From UBA10649 sp963793105 (GTDB taxonomy: Bacteria > Actinomycetota > Actinomycetes > S36-B12), in assembly GCA_963793105.1 (NCBI GenBank), contig CAWBZB010000004.1, forward strand, positions 310,001-374,000: 64,000 bases of DNA, written 5' to 3'. Below are positions 23,337 through 32,655 of the stretch, one piece after another (the stretch's first letter is position 1; every line of letters starts with the position of its first letter). The position numbers were made by a program, and so were the translations under genes. The notes under the pieces are model-generated. The model did not search any database, was not told the origin of the DNA, and saw only the letters and a program-made list of their open reading frames with translations.

Positions 23337-24560
23337 TCACTCCTCGATCAGGGCGTCGACGAAGACCGCAGGCTCGAACGGCGCGAGATCGTCCGGCCCC
23401 TCCCCCAGTCCCACGAGCTTCACCGGCACGCCCAGCTCCCGCTGCACCGCCACGACGATCCCGCCCTTGGCCGTCCCATCGAGCTTCGTCAGCACGATTC
23501 CCGTCACGTCGACGACCTCGGCGAAGACGCGGGCCTGCACCAGGCCGTTCTGGCCGGTCGTCGCATCGAGCACCAGGAGCACCTCGTCGATCGGCGACTG
23601 CTTCTCGATGACCCGCTTCACCTTGCCCAGCTCGTCCATGAGTCCGGTCTTGGTGTGCAGGCGGCCCGCGGTGTCCACGATGACCGTGTCGACGTCCGCC
23701 GCCATGCCGGTCGACACCGCGTCGTACGCCACGGCGGCCGGATCGCCGCCCTCCGGCCCCCGGACGACCGCCGCACCGACGCGATCCCCCCAGGTCTGGA
23801 GCTGCTGGGCGGCGGCGGCGCGGAAGGTGTCCGCGGCACCGAGGACGACCGTCTGCCCCGACGCGACGGCCAGACGGGCGAGCTTGCCCGTCGTCGTGGT
23901 CTTGCCGGTCCCGTTGACGCCCACGACGAGGACCACGCCCGGACGGCCATCGACCCGCTCGGCGCGGACCCGCCGGTCCATGGCCGGGTCCACGAGGGCG
24001 AGAAGCTCCTCCCGCAGCATCTGTCGCACCTGGACCGGGTCGGCCGCACCCTCCACCTTGACCCGGGTGCGGAGCCGCTCCATCAGCTCCTGGGTGGGAC
24101 CGACCCCGAGATCCGCAGTGAGCAGGGTCTCCTCGACCTCGTCCCACGTGTCCTCATCGAGGTTCTCGCGGCTCAGCAGGGCCAGCAGCCCGCGGCCCAA
24201 GGTGTTCTGCGATCGGGCGAGCCGCGCGCGAAGCCGCTGCAGCCGGCCCGCGGCCGGTTCTGGGACCTCGACCTCCAGCAGCGCCTGGAGGTCCTCCTCC
24301 GTGAGGGTGCCCGCGACGTCGGCCTCGGCCTCCGGCGCCGCCAGCGAATCCCCCACCTCGAGGACGTCGACCGTGCGGCGAGGCGTGTCCCGTGGGATCG
24401 AGTCGTCGTCCCCTACTCCGGGGGCGTAGTCGATCCCCGGGCGCGGCTTCTGCCCGTGGGACGTGGTGGACCTTCCCCGGCCCCGCAGGGCCACGACGAC
24501 GACCGCCGCGATGAGCAGGACGATGAAGGCGAGGGCGACGTACAAGAGAACCGAATCCAT
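23337..24560 (-). CDS. ftsY: Signal recognition particle receptor FtsY
   Basis: A 407-residue SRP receptor GTPase. One N-terminal membrane segment (residues 4-25, with a run of L, I, V and A), an acidic linker, the N domain from about 110 and the G domain with G-V-N-G-T-G-K-T-T-T, D-T-A-G-R-L-H and T-K-L-D-G-T-A-K-G-G. The ATG at 24560 is preferred over one nine bases upstream, because GGGAGG is nine bases before it and abuts the other. It docks ribosome-SRP complexes at the membrane; ffh is also in the window. Confidence 0.96.
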   Translation of the reverse strand: MDSVLLYVALAFIVLLIAAVVVVALRGRGRSTTSHGQKPRPGIDYAPGVGDDDSIPRDTPRRTVDVLEVGDSLAAPEAEADVAGTLTEEDLQALLEVEVPEPAAGRLQRLRARLARSQNTLGRGLLALLSRENLDEDTWDEVEETLLTADLGVGPTQELMERLRTRVKVEGAADPVQVRQMLREELLALVDPAMDRRVRAERVDGRPGVVLVVGVNGTGKTTTTGKLARLAVASGQTVVLGAADTFRAAAAQQLQTWGDRVGAAVVRGPEGGDPAAVAYDAVSTGMAADVDTVIVDTAGRLHTKTGLMDELGKVKRVIEKQSPIDEVLLVLDATTGQNGLVQARVFAEVVDVTGIVLTKLDGTAKGGIVVAVQRELGVPVKLVGLGEGPDDLAPFEPAVFVDALIEE

Positions 24561-24613
24561 GGCGCGCATCCTCCCATGCGCGCCGATCGCCGTCCCTCGG
24601 GCAGACTCAGGGC

Positions 24614-25306
24614 ATGGAAGCCCGCGGCGTGTTCATGTCGGCGTACGTCCTCGTGGGCGTTCTCAACGTCATCGCCGTGGCATCGTCCAACGCCAACGGC
24701 GAGCAGCTGACCAAGCCCCTGCTCATCCCCCTGCTGCTGGCCTGGCTGGTCGCCATGGTGCGACGCGAGTGGTCCGTCCCCCTGAGGTGGATCGGCGTCG
24801 GACTGGTCTTCGCCTGGGCCGGCGACCTCGCGCTCATGGGCGAGGGCGACGTTGCCTTCCTGGTCGGGATCGCCGCCTTCCTCGTGATGCAGGTCTGCTA
24901 CCTGGTCGCCTTCCTCAGGGTGCCGGGACCGGGGCTCGTCCGCGCCTGGAAGATCGCCGCCGTCCCTTACGCCCTGATCTGGATCGCCGTGAACGCCCTC
25001 GTGTGGCAGGGCGCCGGTGACCTGCGCATCCCGGTGCTGGTCTACAGCGCCGTGGCCGTGGCCATGGCACTCGCCGCACTGGACCTCGTCCTTCGGCTGC
25101 CGCAGGCTCTGGCCTGGCGGGTAGCCGCAGGGGCCCTGCTCTTCGTCGCCTCGGACGCCCTCATCGCGGTCACCGCCTTCGGTCCGCTCGCCGAGTCCGC
25201 GACGACCGGCGCGGTGATCATGACGACCTACATCGCCGCCCAGGGGCTGATCGTGACCGGCTTCACCCACGGCGTGCAACGGGCGGCGGCAGCCGCCGCG
25301 CGCTGA
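24614..25306 (+). CDS. YhhN-family membrane protein (lysoplasmalogenase-like)
   Basis: A 230-residue, very hydrophobic protein with about seven or eight membrane segments. It matches the YhhN/TMEM86 family: L-T-K-P-L-L-I-P-L-L-L in the second segment, A-G-D-L-A-L-M in the third and G-A-L-L-F-V-A-S-D-A-L-I-A in the seventh, where the conserved Lys and Asp residues are the likely catalytic set. Family members hydrolyse the vinyl ether bond of lysoplasmalogens; the bacterial substrate is unproven. It is a single plus-strand gene between ftsY (divergent) and smc (convergent). The start is uncertain: the ATG at 24635 is an alternative. Confidence 0.85.
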   Translation: MEARGVFMSAYVLVGVLNVIAVASSNANGEQLTKPLLIPLLLAWLVAMVRREWSVPLRWIGVGLVFAWAGDLALMGEGDVAFLVGIAAFLVMQVCYLVAFLRVPGPGLVRAWKIAAVPYALIWIAVNALVWQGAGDLRIPVLVYSAVAVAMALAALDLVLRLPQALAWRVAAGALLFVASDALIAVTAFGPLAESATTGAVIMTTYIAAQGLIVTGFTHGVQRAAAAAAR

Positions 25307-25361
25307 CCCCTGCAGAAGGCGGGACTTCCGGCGGGTCTTGGTGCGGGTTGGTGCAGGGGTC
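25305..25361. terminator. Possible bidirectional hairpin between YhhN gene and smc
   Basis: Ten-base inverted repeats (25305-25314 and 25352-25361, gacccctgca/tgcaggggtc) flank 37 bases in the gap between convergent genes. The loop is long, so the call is tentative. Confidence 0.35.
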
Positions 25362-25365
25362 GGCG

Positions 25366-28300
25366 CTAGGCGCTGACCGGCTCAGCGTCGCGCAGGCGCT
25401 GGCCGATCACCTGCGTGACGCCGTCGCCGCGCATGGACACCCCGTAGAGGGCGTCCGCGATCTCCATCGTCCGCTTCTGGTGCGTGATGACGATGAGCTG
25501 CGAGGAGGCCCGCAGCTCCTCGATGATGTCGATCAGGCGCCCGAGGTTCACGTCGTCGAGTGCGGCCTCGACCTCGTCGAGGACGTAGAACGGGCTCGGG
25601 CGGGCCTTGAACAGCGCCACGAGGAACGCGACCGCCGTGAGGGACCGCTCACCGCCGGACAGCAAGGACAGCCGCTTGATCTTCTTCCCCGGCGGGCGGG
25701 CCTCGACGTCGACTCCGGTGTTGAGCATGTCCGTCGGGTCGGTGAGGATGAGCCGGCCCTCGCCACCGGGGAACAGCCGGGTGAAGATGCCCTCGAACTC
25801 CCGCTCGACCGCCTCATAGGCCTCGGTGAAGACCTGCACGACCCGCGCGTCGACCTCCTTGACGATGTCGAGCAGGTCCTCGCGGGTCCGCTTGAGGTCG
25901 TCCAGCTGCTCGGTGAGGAACCGATGCCGCTCCTCCATGGCCGAGAACTCCTCCAGCGCGAGCGGGTTCACCCGGCCCAGCAGTGCGAGGTCGCGCTCGG
26001 CGGCCTTGAGCCGCTTCTCCTGCTGCGCGCGGACGAACGGATAGGGCTCCGGCTCCACCTCCGGCAACTCGTCGCCCGGGGACGGCGGGGTCGGCGGGAC
26101 CAGCTGCTCGGGGCCGTACTCGGCGATGAGGATGTCCGGCTCCACGCCGAAGTCCTCCAGCACCTTGTCCTGCACCTGCTCGATGCGCATCCGCTGCTCG
26201 GCGCGGGCCACCTCGTCGCGATGGACCGAGTCCTTCAGCCGGTCCGCCTCGGCCGCCAGCTCTCGGGCGGCCGACCGCACCGTGGCAAGCGTGGCATCCC
26301 GGTCCTTCGTGGTCCTCTCGATCTGGGCACGCTCACGGCCCGCGGCCTGAACCGAGACGTCGATGCGGCCCAGGGCCACCCGCGCGCCCGCGTTGACGGC
26401 CTGCGCCACCACCAGCTCACGCGCCCGGCGCTCGCGCCGCTCGAAGGCCGTCGCCCGGGCCTGCCGCTCGTTCTGCGCCGCGCGCTCGAGCTGCTGAGCA
26501 CGCGCGGCGACCGACGCCACCCGCTCCTCAGCCGTACGGAGCACCAGCCTGGCATCGACCTCGTGGCGCCGCGCGCCTGAGGCCGCCGCGTTCAGGTGCT
26601 CACGATTGTCGACGATGCTGTCGTCCGTCGGCTCCTCGGTCGCCGCCGCGAGGCGCGACTGGAGCTGCTCGAGCTGCTCGCTGTCGCCCGCGAGGGCGGT
26701 CTCCGCTGCGATCTTCGCCGTCTCCAGCCGGTCCGCCTCCGCGAGCGCCGCACGAGCGACCTGTCCCAGCTGACCGAGTTGCTCGGCCACTGCGGCCATG
26801 CGGGCATCGGACTCGTGCAGGCGGGCCAGCGTCCCCTCGACCCGACGTGCCACCTCCGCCTGGCGGGTGCGCGCCGACGACAGGTCGAACCGCAGCCGTT
26901 CCAGCTCGTGCCCCAGTCGCGACAGCCCCTCGACCGTCTCGTCGTAGGCGGCCTGGACCTCCAGGAGCGACGGAGTGCTGGCGGATCCACCGTGGACGAC
27001 GCCATCGGCGAGCACGTCGCCCTCGGCCGTCACGAAGGACAGGCCCGGATGGTGGGCCGACAGCGTCGCCGCCTCTCCCAGGTCTGAGACCAACGCCCAC
27101 CGCTCGAGCAGGTGATCGACCACCGGCTGGAGCACCGGCTCGCACCGGACGAAGTCCAGGAGCGGCCGGCCGGCGTCGCGCACGTGCGGACGGCTCGGGC
27201 GGACCGCCTCGGCGTCGGCGACCACGAGGGCGGCGCGGCCGGCGTCCTCGTCCTTCAGGAGCACGACGGCCTGCATCGCGGCATCCATGCCCGTGACGAC
27301 GATGGCGTCAGCGATGTCACCGAGGGCCGCAGCCACGGCGGTCTGGGCGCCGGAGTCGACATGCAGGAGGGTCGCCAGCGGCCCGAGAATCCCCGGAACC
27401 TGGTCGCCGGCCCTCACCAGGCGGGCACCGGCGTCCTTGCGCTCCAGGCCCAGGGCGAGAGCCTCGCTGCGCGCGGTCAACGCCGAGCGCTCACGCTCGG
27501 CCTCGGACTCACGCGACCGCAATTGCTCCAGGGCGGCGTCTGCCGCGGCGAGCTCGCGCTCGGCGGCCTCGTGCTCGGCATCCAGGCTCACCTCGCCGGC
27601 ATCGAGCCCGGCGACGTCGACCTCGATCCGCTGGAACTGCCCTTGGGCGCTCTGGCCTCGTTCGCGTGCCTCGGCGATCTGGACCGAGAGCCGCTGGATC
27701 TCGGCGCTGCGGGTCTCCATCCGGGACCGGGCCGAGTTCACCTGACCGGTGAGCCTCGCGAGGCCCTCGCGACGGTCGGCGGCCGCGCGCTCCGCCTCCG
27801 CCACCCGGCGCTCCTCGTTGGCGGCGGCGGACTCCGCCGCCATCCGCCCGGCCTCCGCGTGCGAGAGCGCCTCTCGCGAGGCCTCCACCTGACGGCCCAG
27901 CTCGAACTCCTCTGCGCGCAGCGCGCGCGCCTCTGCCTCGATCTGCTCGGGGTCCCGGCCGTTGTCCTCCTCCTCGGGCTCCGGCTGGAGGTGGCGTACG
28001 CGCTCCGCCGACAGCTGCACGAGCCCGTGGAACCGCTCGCGCAGGCTGCTCAGCGCGAACCAGGTCTCCTGGGCCGCGGCGAGCCGCGGCGCATCCTGGA
28101 TCGCCTGCGCCTCGGCGTCACGCTCCTGCTCCAGCAGGGCCGACAGCCGCGAGTCCACATCGGCCTGCCGCTCACGCAGGGCAGTCTCGTCGGCGACCTC
28201 GGCCGCCAGGGTGTCGCTCAGGTGCAGGAGGTCGTCGGCCATGATCCTCAGCCGGGCATCGCGGACCTCGGACTGGATGACGACGGCCCGACGGGCCACC

Positions 28301-28929
28301 TCCGCTTGACGCCCCAGCGGCTTCAACTGCCGACGCAGCTCGGTCGTGAGGTCCTGCAGGCGGGTCAGGTTGGCCTGCATCGAGTCCAGCTTCCGCAGCG
28401 CCTTCTCCTTGCGCTTGCGGTGCTTGAGCACGCCGGCGGCCTCCTCGATGAAGCCGCGTCGGTCCTCGGGCGTGGCCTGCAGGATCGTGTCCAGCTGGCC
28501 CTGCCCGACGATGACGTGCATCTCGCGCCCGATGCCCGAATCGCTGAGCAGCTCCTGCACGTCGAGCAGTCGGCACGGCTCGCCGTTGATCGCGTAGTCG
28601 GACCCGCCGTTGCGGAATAGCGTGCGCGAGATGGTCACCTCGGTGAACTCGATCGGGAGGGCACCGTCGGTGTTGTCGATGGTGAGGGCGACCTCGGCCC
28701 GCCCCAGGGGGGCGCGTCCGGAGGTGCCGGAGAAGATGACGTCCTCCATCTTGCCGCCGCGCAGCGACTTGGCGCCCTGCTCGCCCATGACCCAGGCGAG
28801 CGCGTCGACGACGTTGCTCTTGCCGGATCCGTTCGGGCCCACGACGCACGTCACACCCGGCTCGAAGTGCAGGGTGGTGGAGGAGGCGAAGGACTTGAAG
28901 CCCTTGAGCGTCAGGCTCTTCAGGTGCAC
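25366..28929 (-). CDS. smc: Chromosome segregation protein SMC
   Basis: A 1187-residue condensin ATPase. The head half is N-terminal with Walker A G-P-N-G-S-G-K-S-N (residues 31-39), followed by a long coiled coil, a hinge (about 500-650, rich in Gly, Ala and Val), a second coiled coil, and the C-terminal head with signature L-S-G-G-E-R (about 1090) and Walker B V-L-D-E-V-E-A-A-L-D-D (about 1116-1126). It organises and segregates chromosomes with ScpA and ScpB, which are not in the window. GTG start ten bases after mutM, part of the minus-strand run from the YceD-like gene. Confidence 0.97.
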   Translation of the reverse strand: MHLKSLTLKGFKSFASSTTLHFEPGVTCVVGPNGSGKSNVVDALAWVMGEQGAKSLRGGKMEDVIFSGTSGRAPLGRAEVALTIDNTDGALPIEFTEVTISRTLFRNGGSDYAINGEPCRLLDVQELLSDSGIGREMHVIVGQGQLDTILQATPEDRRGFIEEAAGVLKHRKRKEKALRKLDSMQANLTRLQDLTTELRRQLKPLGRQAEVARRAVVIQSEVRDARLRIMADDLLHLSDTLAAEVADETALRERQADVDSRLSALLEQERDAEAQAIQDAPRLAAAQETWFALSSLRERFHGLVQLSAERVRHLQPEPEEEDNGRDPEQIEAEARALRAEEFELGRQVEASREALSHAEAGRMAAESAAANEERRVAEAERAAADRREGLARLTGQVNSARSRMETRSAEIQRLSVQIAEARERGQSAQGQFQRIEVDVAGLDAGEVSLDAEHEAAERELAAADAALEQLRSRESEAERERSALTARSEALALGLERKDAGARLVRAGDQVPGILGPLATLLHVDSGAQTAVAAALGDIADAIVVTGMDAAMQAVVLLKDEDAGRAALVVADAEAVRPSRPHVRDAGRPLLDFVRCEPVLQPVVDHLLERWALVSDLGEAATLSAHHPGLSFVTAEGDVLADGVVHGGSASTPSLLEVQAAYDETVEGLSRLGHELERLRFDLSSARTRQAEVARRVEGTLARLHESDARMAAVAEQLGQLGQVARAALAEADRLETAKIAAETALAGDSEQLEQLQSRLAAATEEPTDDSIVDNREHLNAAASGARRHEVDARLVLRTAEERVASVAARAQQLERAAQNERQARATAFERRERRARELVVAQAVNAGARVALGRIDVSVQAAGRERAQIERTTKDRDATLATVRSAARELAAEADRLKDSVHRDEVARAEQRMRIEQVQDKVLEDFGVEPDILIAEYGPEQLVPPTPPSPGDELPEVEPEPYPFVRAQQEKRLKAAERDLALLGRVNPLALEEFSAMEERHRFLTEQLDDLKRTREDLLDIVKEVDARVVQVFTEAYEAVEREFEGIFTRLFPGGEGRLILTDPTDMLNTGVDVEARPPGKKIKRLSLLSGGERSLTAVAFLVALFKARPSPFYVLDEVEAALDDVNLGRLIDIIEELRASSQLIVITHQKRTMEIADALYGVSMRGDGVTQVIGQRLRDAEPVSA

Positions 28930-28938
28930 GCCCGGACT

Positions 28939-29832
28939 CTACCTTCGCTCGCCGGTGAGCCGACGCGGGGCACGCTGACAACGAGGGCAGAAGTAGCTCG
29001 ACCGGTTCATGAAGGAGATCCGGCGGATCGGGGTCCCGCAGCGCGGGCAGGGCAGCCCCTCCTGGCCGTAGGCGGCGAGGCTGCGGTCGAAGTAGCCGCT
29101 CTGGCCGTTCACGTTGACGTACAGGGCGTCGAAGCTCGTTCCCCCCTGCCGGAGAGCCTCACCCATGACGTCCCTGACGGCGGCCAGCAGGGTGGCCACC
29201 TGACCCCTGGCCAGTCTGCTGCCGGGGCGCGCACCGTGGATTCGGGACCGCCACAACGCCTCGTCGGCGTAGATGTTCCCGACTCCGGAGGCGACCGTCT
29301 GGTCCAGCAGGATCCGCTTGACCTCGGAGTCCCGGGCGCGGACCCCGGCGACGAAGGCACCGTCATCGAAGGCCGGATCGAGCGGGTCACGAGCGATGTG
29401 GGCGACGGTGCCGGGCACCCGTCCGCCGCCGTCATCGGGGACCAGCTCGGCCAACGCCAGCCCGCCGAACGTCCGCTGATCCACGAACCGAAGTTCCGGC
29501 CCGTCGTCGTCGAACCGGATCCGGACCCTCAGGTGCCGCTCGTCGGGGGCGGTCGGATCCAGCACGAGGAGCTGCCCGCTCATGCCCAGGTGCCCCACCA
29601 GCGCGGTCTGCGGCTGCCCGGCGCCATCACCCAGCGGCAGCCACAGGTACTTGCCTCGCCGCGAGGCGCAGACCAGCGTGCGTCCGGCCAGTTGTGCCGC
29701 GAAGTCGCGGGCGCCGGGGGCATGGTGGCGCACGGCCCGCGGATGCCGCACGTCCACGGAGTCGACCGTCCGGCCGGTGACCCAGCGCGCCAGGCCCGCG
29801 CGGACAACTTCGACCTCAGGAAGCTCGGGCAC
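28939..29832 (-). CDS. mutM: Formamidopyrimidine-DNA glycosylase MutM (Fpg)
   Basis: A 297-residue base-excision-repair enzyme removing 8-oxoguanine. Mature N-terminus P-E-L-P-E-V-E carries the catalytic proline and glutamate; the beta-turn lysine is in R-R-G-K-Y-L; the helix-two-turn-helix has G-V-G-N-I-Y-A-D-E; the zinc finger C-P-R-C-G ... C-P-R-C is complete near the C-terminus. GTG start. Lies between rnc and smc, the typical actinobacterial order. Confidence 0.96.
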   Translation of the reverse strand: MPELPEVEVVRAGLARWVTGRTVDSVDVRHPRAVRHHAPGARDFAAQLAGRTLVCASRRGKYLWLPLGDGAGQPQTALVGHLGMSGQLLVLDPTAPDERHLRVRIRFDDDGPELRFVDQRTFGGLALAELVPDDGGGRVPGTVAHIARDPLDPAFDDGAFVAGVRARDSEVKRILLDQTVASGVGNIYADEALWRSRIHGARPGSRLARGQVATLLAAVRDVMGEALRQGGTSFDALYVNVNGQSGYFDRSLAAYGQEGLPCPRCGTPIRRISFMNRSSYFCPRCQRAPRRLTGERR

Positions 29833-29842
29833 GCCGGTCGAC

Positions 29843-30553
29843 CTAGGCGTCCGCTACCGGGACGTCCGGATGCTCGCGGAGGATGCGCTCGTAGGCCTGC
29901 GCAGCAGCCCGCTGCTCGGCGACCTTCTTGGACCGGCCGGCGCCCTCGCCGAGCACCTCGCCGGCGATCACGGCCTCCGCGGAGAACTCCTTGGCGTGGT
30001 CCGGGCCCTCGTCGCTGACGCGGTAGTCCGGCAGGCCCAGCCCGGCGGCTGCGGCCACCTCCTGCAGGGAGGTCTTCCAGTCGAGTCCGGCGCCGAGCTC
30101 GGCCGCCGCCATGATCAGTGGGTCGAACAGGCGGTGGATCACCTCCCGGGCGGCATCGATCCCCGAATCGAGGAACACGGCGCCGAACACGGCCTCCATC
30201 GTGTCCGCGAGGATGGAGGACTTGTCGCGGCCCCCGGTGGTCTCCTCGCCGCGACCCAGGTACAGGTACTCCCCCAGCCCGAGGGTGCGCGCGACGTCGG
30301 CGAGTGCGCCGGCGTTGACGACCGCCGCCCGGAGCTTCGCGAGCCGTCCCTCGGACCAGTCCGGATAGTTCGCGTACAGCGTCTCGGTGACCACGATGCC
30401 GAGCACCGAGTCGCCGAGGAACTCCAGGCGTTCGTTGGTGGGCAGCCCGCCGTTCTCGTACGCGTAGGACCGGTGGGTGAGCGCCAGGGTCAGCAGGTCC
30501 GGCTCGATGTGGACGTCCAGGCTGCGACGCAGCTCACTGGTGTCGGTGTTCAC
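29843..30553 (-). CDS. rnc: Ribonuclease III
   Basis: A 236-residue double-strand-specific RNase. The signature N-E-R-L-E-F-L-G-D-S-V-L-G (about 41-53) and the second metal site D-T-M-E-A-V-F-G-A-V-F (about 116-126) are intact. A C-terminal dsRNA-binding domain spans about 155-225, with the G-R-S-K-K-V-A-E-Q-R-A-A-A motif. GTG start overlapping the stop of the upstream acyl-carrier-like gene as GTGA, so translation is coupled. Confidence 0.96.
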   Translation of the reverse strand: MNTDTSELRRSLDVHIEPDLLTLALTHRSYAYENGGLPTNERLEFLGDSVLGIVVTETLYANYPDWSEGRLAKLRAAVVNAGALADVARTLGLGEYLYLGRGEETTGGRDKSSILADTMEAVFGAVFLDSGIDAAREVIHRLFDPLIMAAAELGAGLDWKTSLQEVAAAAGLGLPDYRVSDEGPDHAKEFSAEAVIAGEVLGEGAGRSKKVAEQRAAAQAYERILREHPDVPVADA

Positions 30554-30834
30554 GGCGTGTCCTCCTCGGTCATGCCCTTCATCACGGCATTGATGAGGTC
30601 CGCGACCGTGAGATCGCCCTCGACTGCGAAGTCCGCGTCATCGAGCGCGCAGTCGAGTCCGGCCCGACGAGCGGCCAGGTCCAGCGCATCGGCGACGCAG
30701 ACGGCGTCGGCAGGGGTCATCCCGACCGCGGAGAGCGCCGAGTCCTCCCTCAGCCCGGACACGACCGCCTGGTCGAACACCTCGGCGAGGGCATCCTCGA
30801 CGAGGCCGGCGACGGTACGGCGATCGAGGGTCAC
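30550..30834 (-). CDS. Acyl-carrier-protein-like protein lacking the phosphopantetheine serine
   Basis: A 94-residue helical protein in the place where acpP is often found, between plsX and rnc and overlapping both by four bases. Helix pattern and the end (D-L-T-V-A-D-L-I-N-A-V) fit an acyl carrier protein. However, the attachment motif G-x-D-S-L aligns to G-M-T-P-A at residues 38-42, so position 41 is proline and not serine. As read, it cannot carry a 4'-phosphopantetheine arm at the normal site. It may be a degenerate ACP with a structural or regulatory role (for example with PlsX), or a lineage-specific family. GTG start. Confidence 0.75.
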   Translation of the reverse strand: MTLDRRTVAGLVEDALAEVFDQAVVSGLREDSALSAVGMTPADAVCVADALDLAARRAGLDCALDDADFAVEGDLTVADLINAVMKGMTEEDTP

Positions 30835-31844
30835 GGGCGCCCCACGAGGGCCAGCGCCGCCTGGGTCGACTGCACCAGCCCCATCCGGGAACCCCGGGCC
30901 GCCAGTCGCACACAGGCGCAGATCTCCTCGGGGGTGCCTGCCCCGTGTCCGACGACCGTGACGCCGTTCACGCCGAGCAGCATCCCGCCGGCGAACTCCG
31001 AGGTGGCGGTCTGCCGGACGATCGAACGCGCCGGTTCGGCATCGCCGTAGGCCGCGCCCATCCGATGTGCCGACCAGCGCACCGCCCCCTCGATCCCCTT
31101 GAGCAGCACGTTCCCGGTGAAGCCGTCGGTGACGATGACCTGCGCACGGTCGCCTGTCGCGACGTCGTTTCCCTCGACGGGGCCCGCATACCGGACTCCC
31201 GATCCCGGGAGGGTCTCGGTGAGCAGGTCATGCGCGGACCGGCGCAGGCGATCGCCCTTGCCGGCCTCGCTCCCGATCGTGAGCAGCCCGATGCCCGGGT
31301 CCTCGACGCCGAGGGATCGGGCGTAGGCCCAGCCGGCCAGGGCGAACTGCCGAAGGATGTCCGGGGTGGCATCGGGCGCGGCGCCGGCATCCACGAGGAC
31401 CACCGGACCCGCGAGTGCGGGGACCACGACTGCGAGGGCGGGGCGTGACATGCCCGAGACGCGGCCGAGGCCGAGCACGGCCGCGGCGACCGCGGCACCC
31501 GTGTGCCCGACGGAGACCCAGGCGTCCGCGAGGCCGCCGGCGACGAGGCCGACGGCGACCGTGACGGTGACGTCGTCATGATCGCGCAGGGTCGACAGTG
31601 GGTTGGCCCCCATGGAGGCCGCCCGCCCGGCGTCGACGATCCGCACCGCGTCGGTGGACACTCCCCGCTCCGCGAGCAGAGCGCGCGCCGTGGCGGCCGG
31701 GCCTACGACGACGAGATCGAGCGGGTCGCCTGCTGGATCGGAGGTTCCGTCGAGATCGCCCGCTCCCACCAGACAGGCGATCGCGTCAGCGACCACCGCA
31801 GGCGCCCCGTCGCCGCCGAGGAGGTCGAGGGCGACAGTGGTCAA
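30831..31844 (-). CDS. plsX: Phosphate acyltransferase PlsX
   Basis: A 337-residue enzyme that makes acyl-phosphate from acyl-ACP for phospholipid synthesis. The N-terminus V-A-L-D-L-L-G-G-D-G-A-P matches the family's A-L-D-A-M-G-G-D-x-A-P, and V-T-D-G-F-T-G-N-V-L-L-K is the second signature. The only reasonable start is a TTG three bases after the rpmF stop. It overlaps the acyl-carrier-like gene by four bases. Its predicted partner PlsY is not in the window. Confidence 0.93.
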   Translation of the reverse strand: MTTVALDLLGGDGAPAVVADAIACLVGAGDLDGTSDPAGDPLDLVVVGPAATARALLAERGVSTDAVRIVDAGRAASMGANPLSTLRDHDDVTVTVAVGLVAGGLADAWVSVGHTGAAVAAAVLGLGRVSGMSRPALAVVVPALAGPVVLVDAGAAPDATPDILRQFALAGWAYARSLGVEDPGIGLLTIGSEAGKGDRLRRSAHDLLTETLPGSGVRYAGPVEGNDVATGDRAQVIVTDGFTGNVLLKGIEGAVRWSAHRMGAAYGDAEPARSIVRQTATSEFAGGMLLGVNGVTVVGHGAGTPEEICACVRLAARGSRMGLVQSTQAALALVGRP

Positions 31845-31847
31845 CTG

Positions 31848-32021
31848 CTAGACGTCCAGCACGCGACGCTTGGCGTACGTGCCGCAGGTCGGGCACGCCG
31901 TGTGCGCGAGGCGCTTCTCCTTGCAGCGGGCGCAGGTGACCAGATTCGGCACCGTGGTCTTCCACTGCGAACGGCGGTGACGGGTATTCGAGCGGGACGT
32001 CTTCCGCTTGGGAACTGGCAC
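31848..32021 (-). CDS. rpmF: 50S ribosomal protein L32
   Basis: A 57-residue protein beginning M-P-V-P-K-R-K-T-S-R-S-N-T-R-H-R-R-S-Q-W. Two Cys pairs, C-A-R-C and C-P-T-C, form the zinc ribbon, so this is the zinc-binding form. GTG start with GAAGGAAG upstream. It sits between the YceD-like gene and plsX, the conserved order in most bacteria. Confidence 0.96.
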   Translation of the reverse strand: MPVPKRKTSRSNTRHRRSQWKTTVPNLVTCARCKEKRLAHTACPTCGTYAKRRVLDV

Positions 32022-32066
32022 GGTACTTCCTTCGGTCAGGGTCCCTCGCGGCGCGAGGATCCGGGC

Positions 32067-32636
32067 TTACGTCGCGTCCGGGTCCACCAGAGCGGCGAGG
32101 GCCGCCCAGCGGGGGTCGGACGTGTCATGCGCGTGCTGCGGGTCGTCCTCCATCCGCACCCCGCATTCGGGGCACAGACCAAGGCAGTCCTCGCTGCAGA
32201 GCGGGGCGAGTGGCAAGTTGAGCACCACAGCGTCTCGCAGCACCGGCTGCAGGTCGATCAGGTCGTCCTGCAGCACCGGCAGTGGATCCTCGGACTCGTC
32301 TTCCTCCTCCTCGACGATCGCGCCACGGGCGTCGGTCGCCGGGTATCGGAACAGCTCGGTCAGGTCGAACTCCTCGTGCCATTCGACGGGCTCCAGGCAG
32401 CGCGAGCACTCCGCGCTGATCTGCAGGTCCGCCGATCCGGACACGAGGACACCCTCGAGAACGGACTCCAACCGCAGATCCAGGTCGATTGGCGATCCTT
32501 CGGGTACCCGAGCCATCGCGACGCCAAGGCCAGCCGGGGCCGGAACGCTTCGGGTCACGGTGACCATCGACCCCGGCCTGCGCTGCAGGTTCCGCACGTC
32601 GAGGACGAGCGGATCAGACGGGTCGAGGCCGGTCAC
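32067..32636 (-). CDS. YceD/DUF177 family protein
   Basis: A 189-residue member of DUF177, found upstream of rpmF in most bacteria and linked to 23S rRNA accumulation. The family's two metal-site Cys pairs are present: C-S-R-C near residue 78 and C-P-E-C near 155, followed by a C-terminal G-V-R. GTG start. It heads the run DUF177-rpmF-plsX-ACP-like-rnc-mutM-smc. Confidence 0.92.
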   Translation of the reverse strand: MTGLDPSDPLVLDVRNLQRRPGSMVTVTRSVPAPAGLGVAMARVPEGSPIDLDLRLESVLEGVLVSGSADLQISAECSRCLEPVEWHEEFDLTELFRYPATDARGAIVEEEEDESEDPLPVLQDDLIDLQPVLRDAVVLNLPLAPLCSEDCLGLCPECGVRMEDDPQHAHDTSDPRWAALAALVDPDAT

Positions 32637-32655
32637 TGGGACCCTCCACTTTCGG

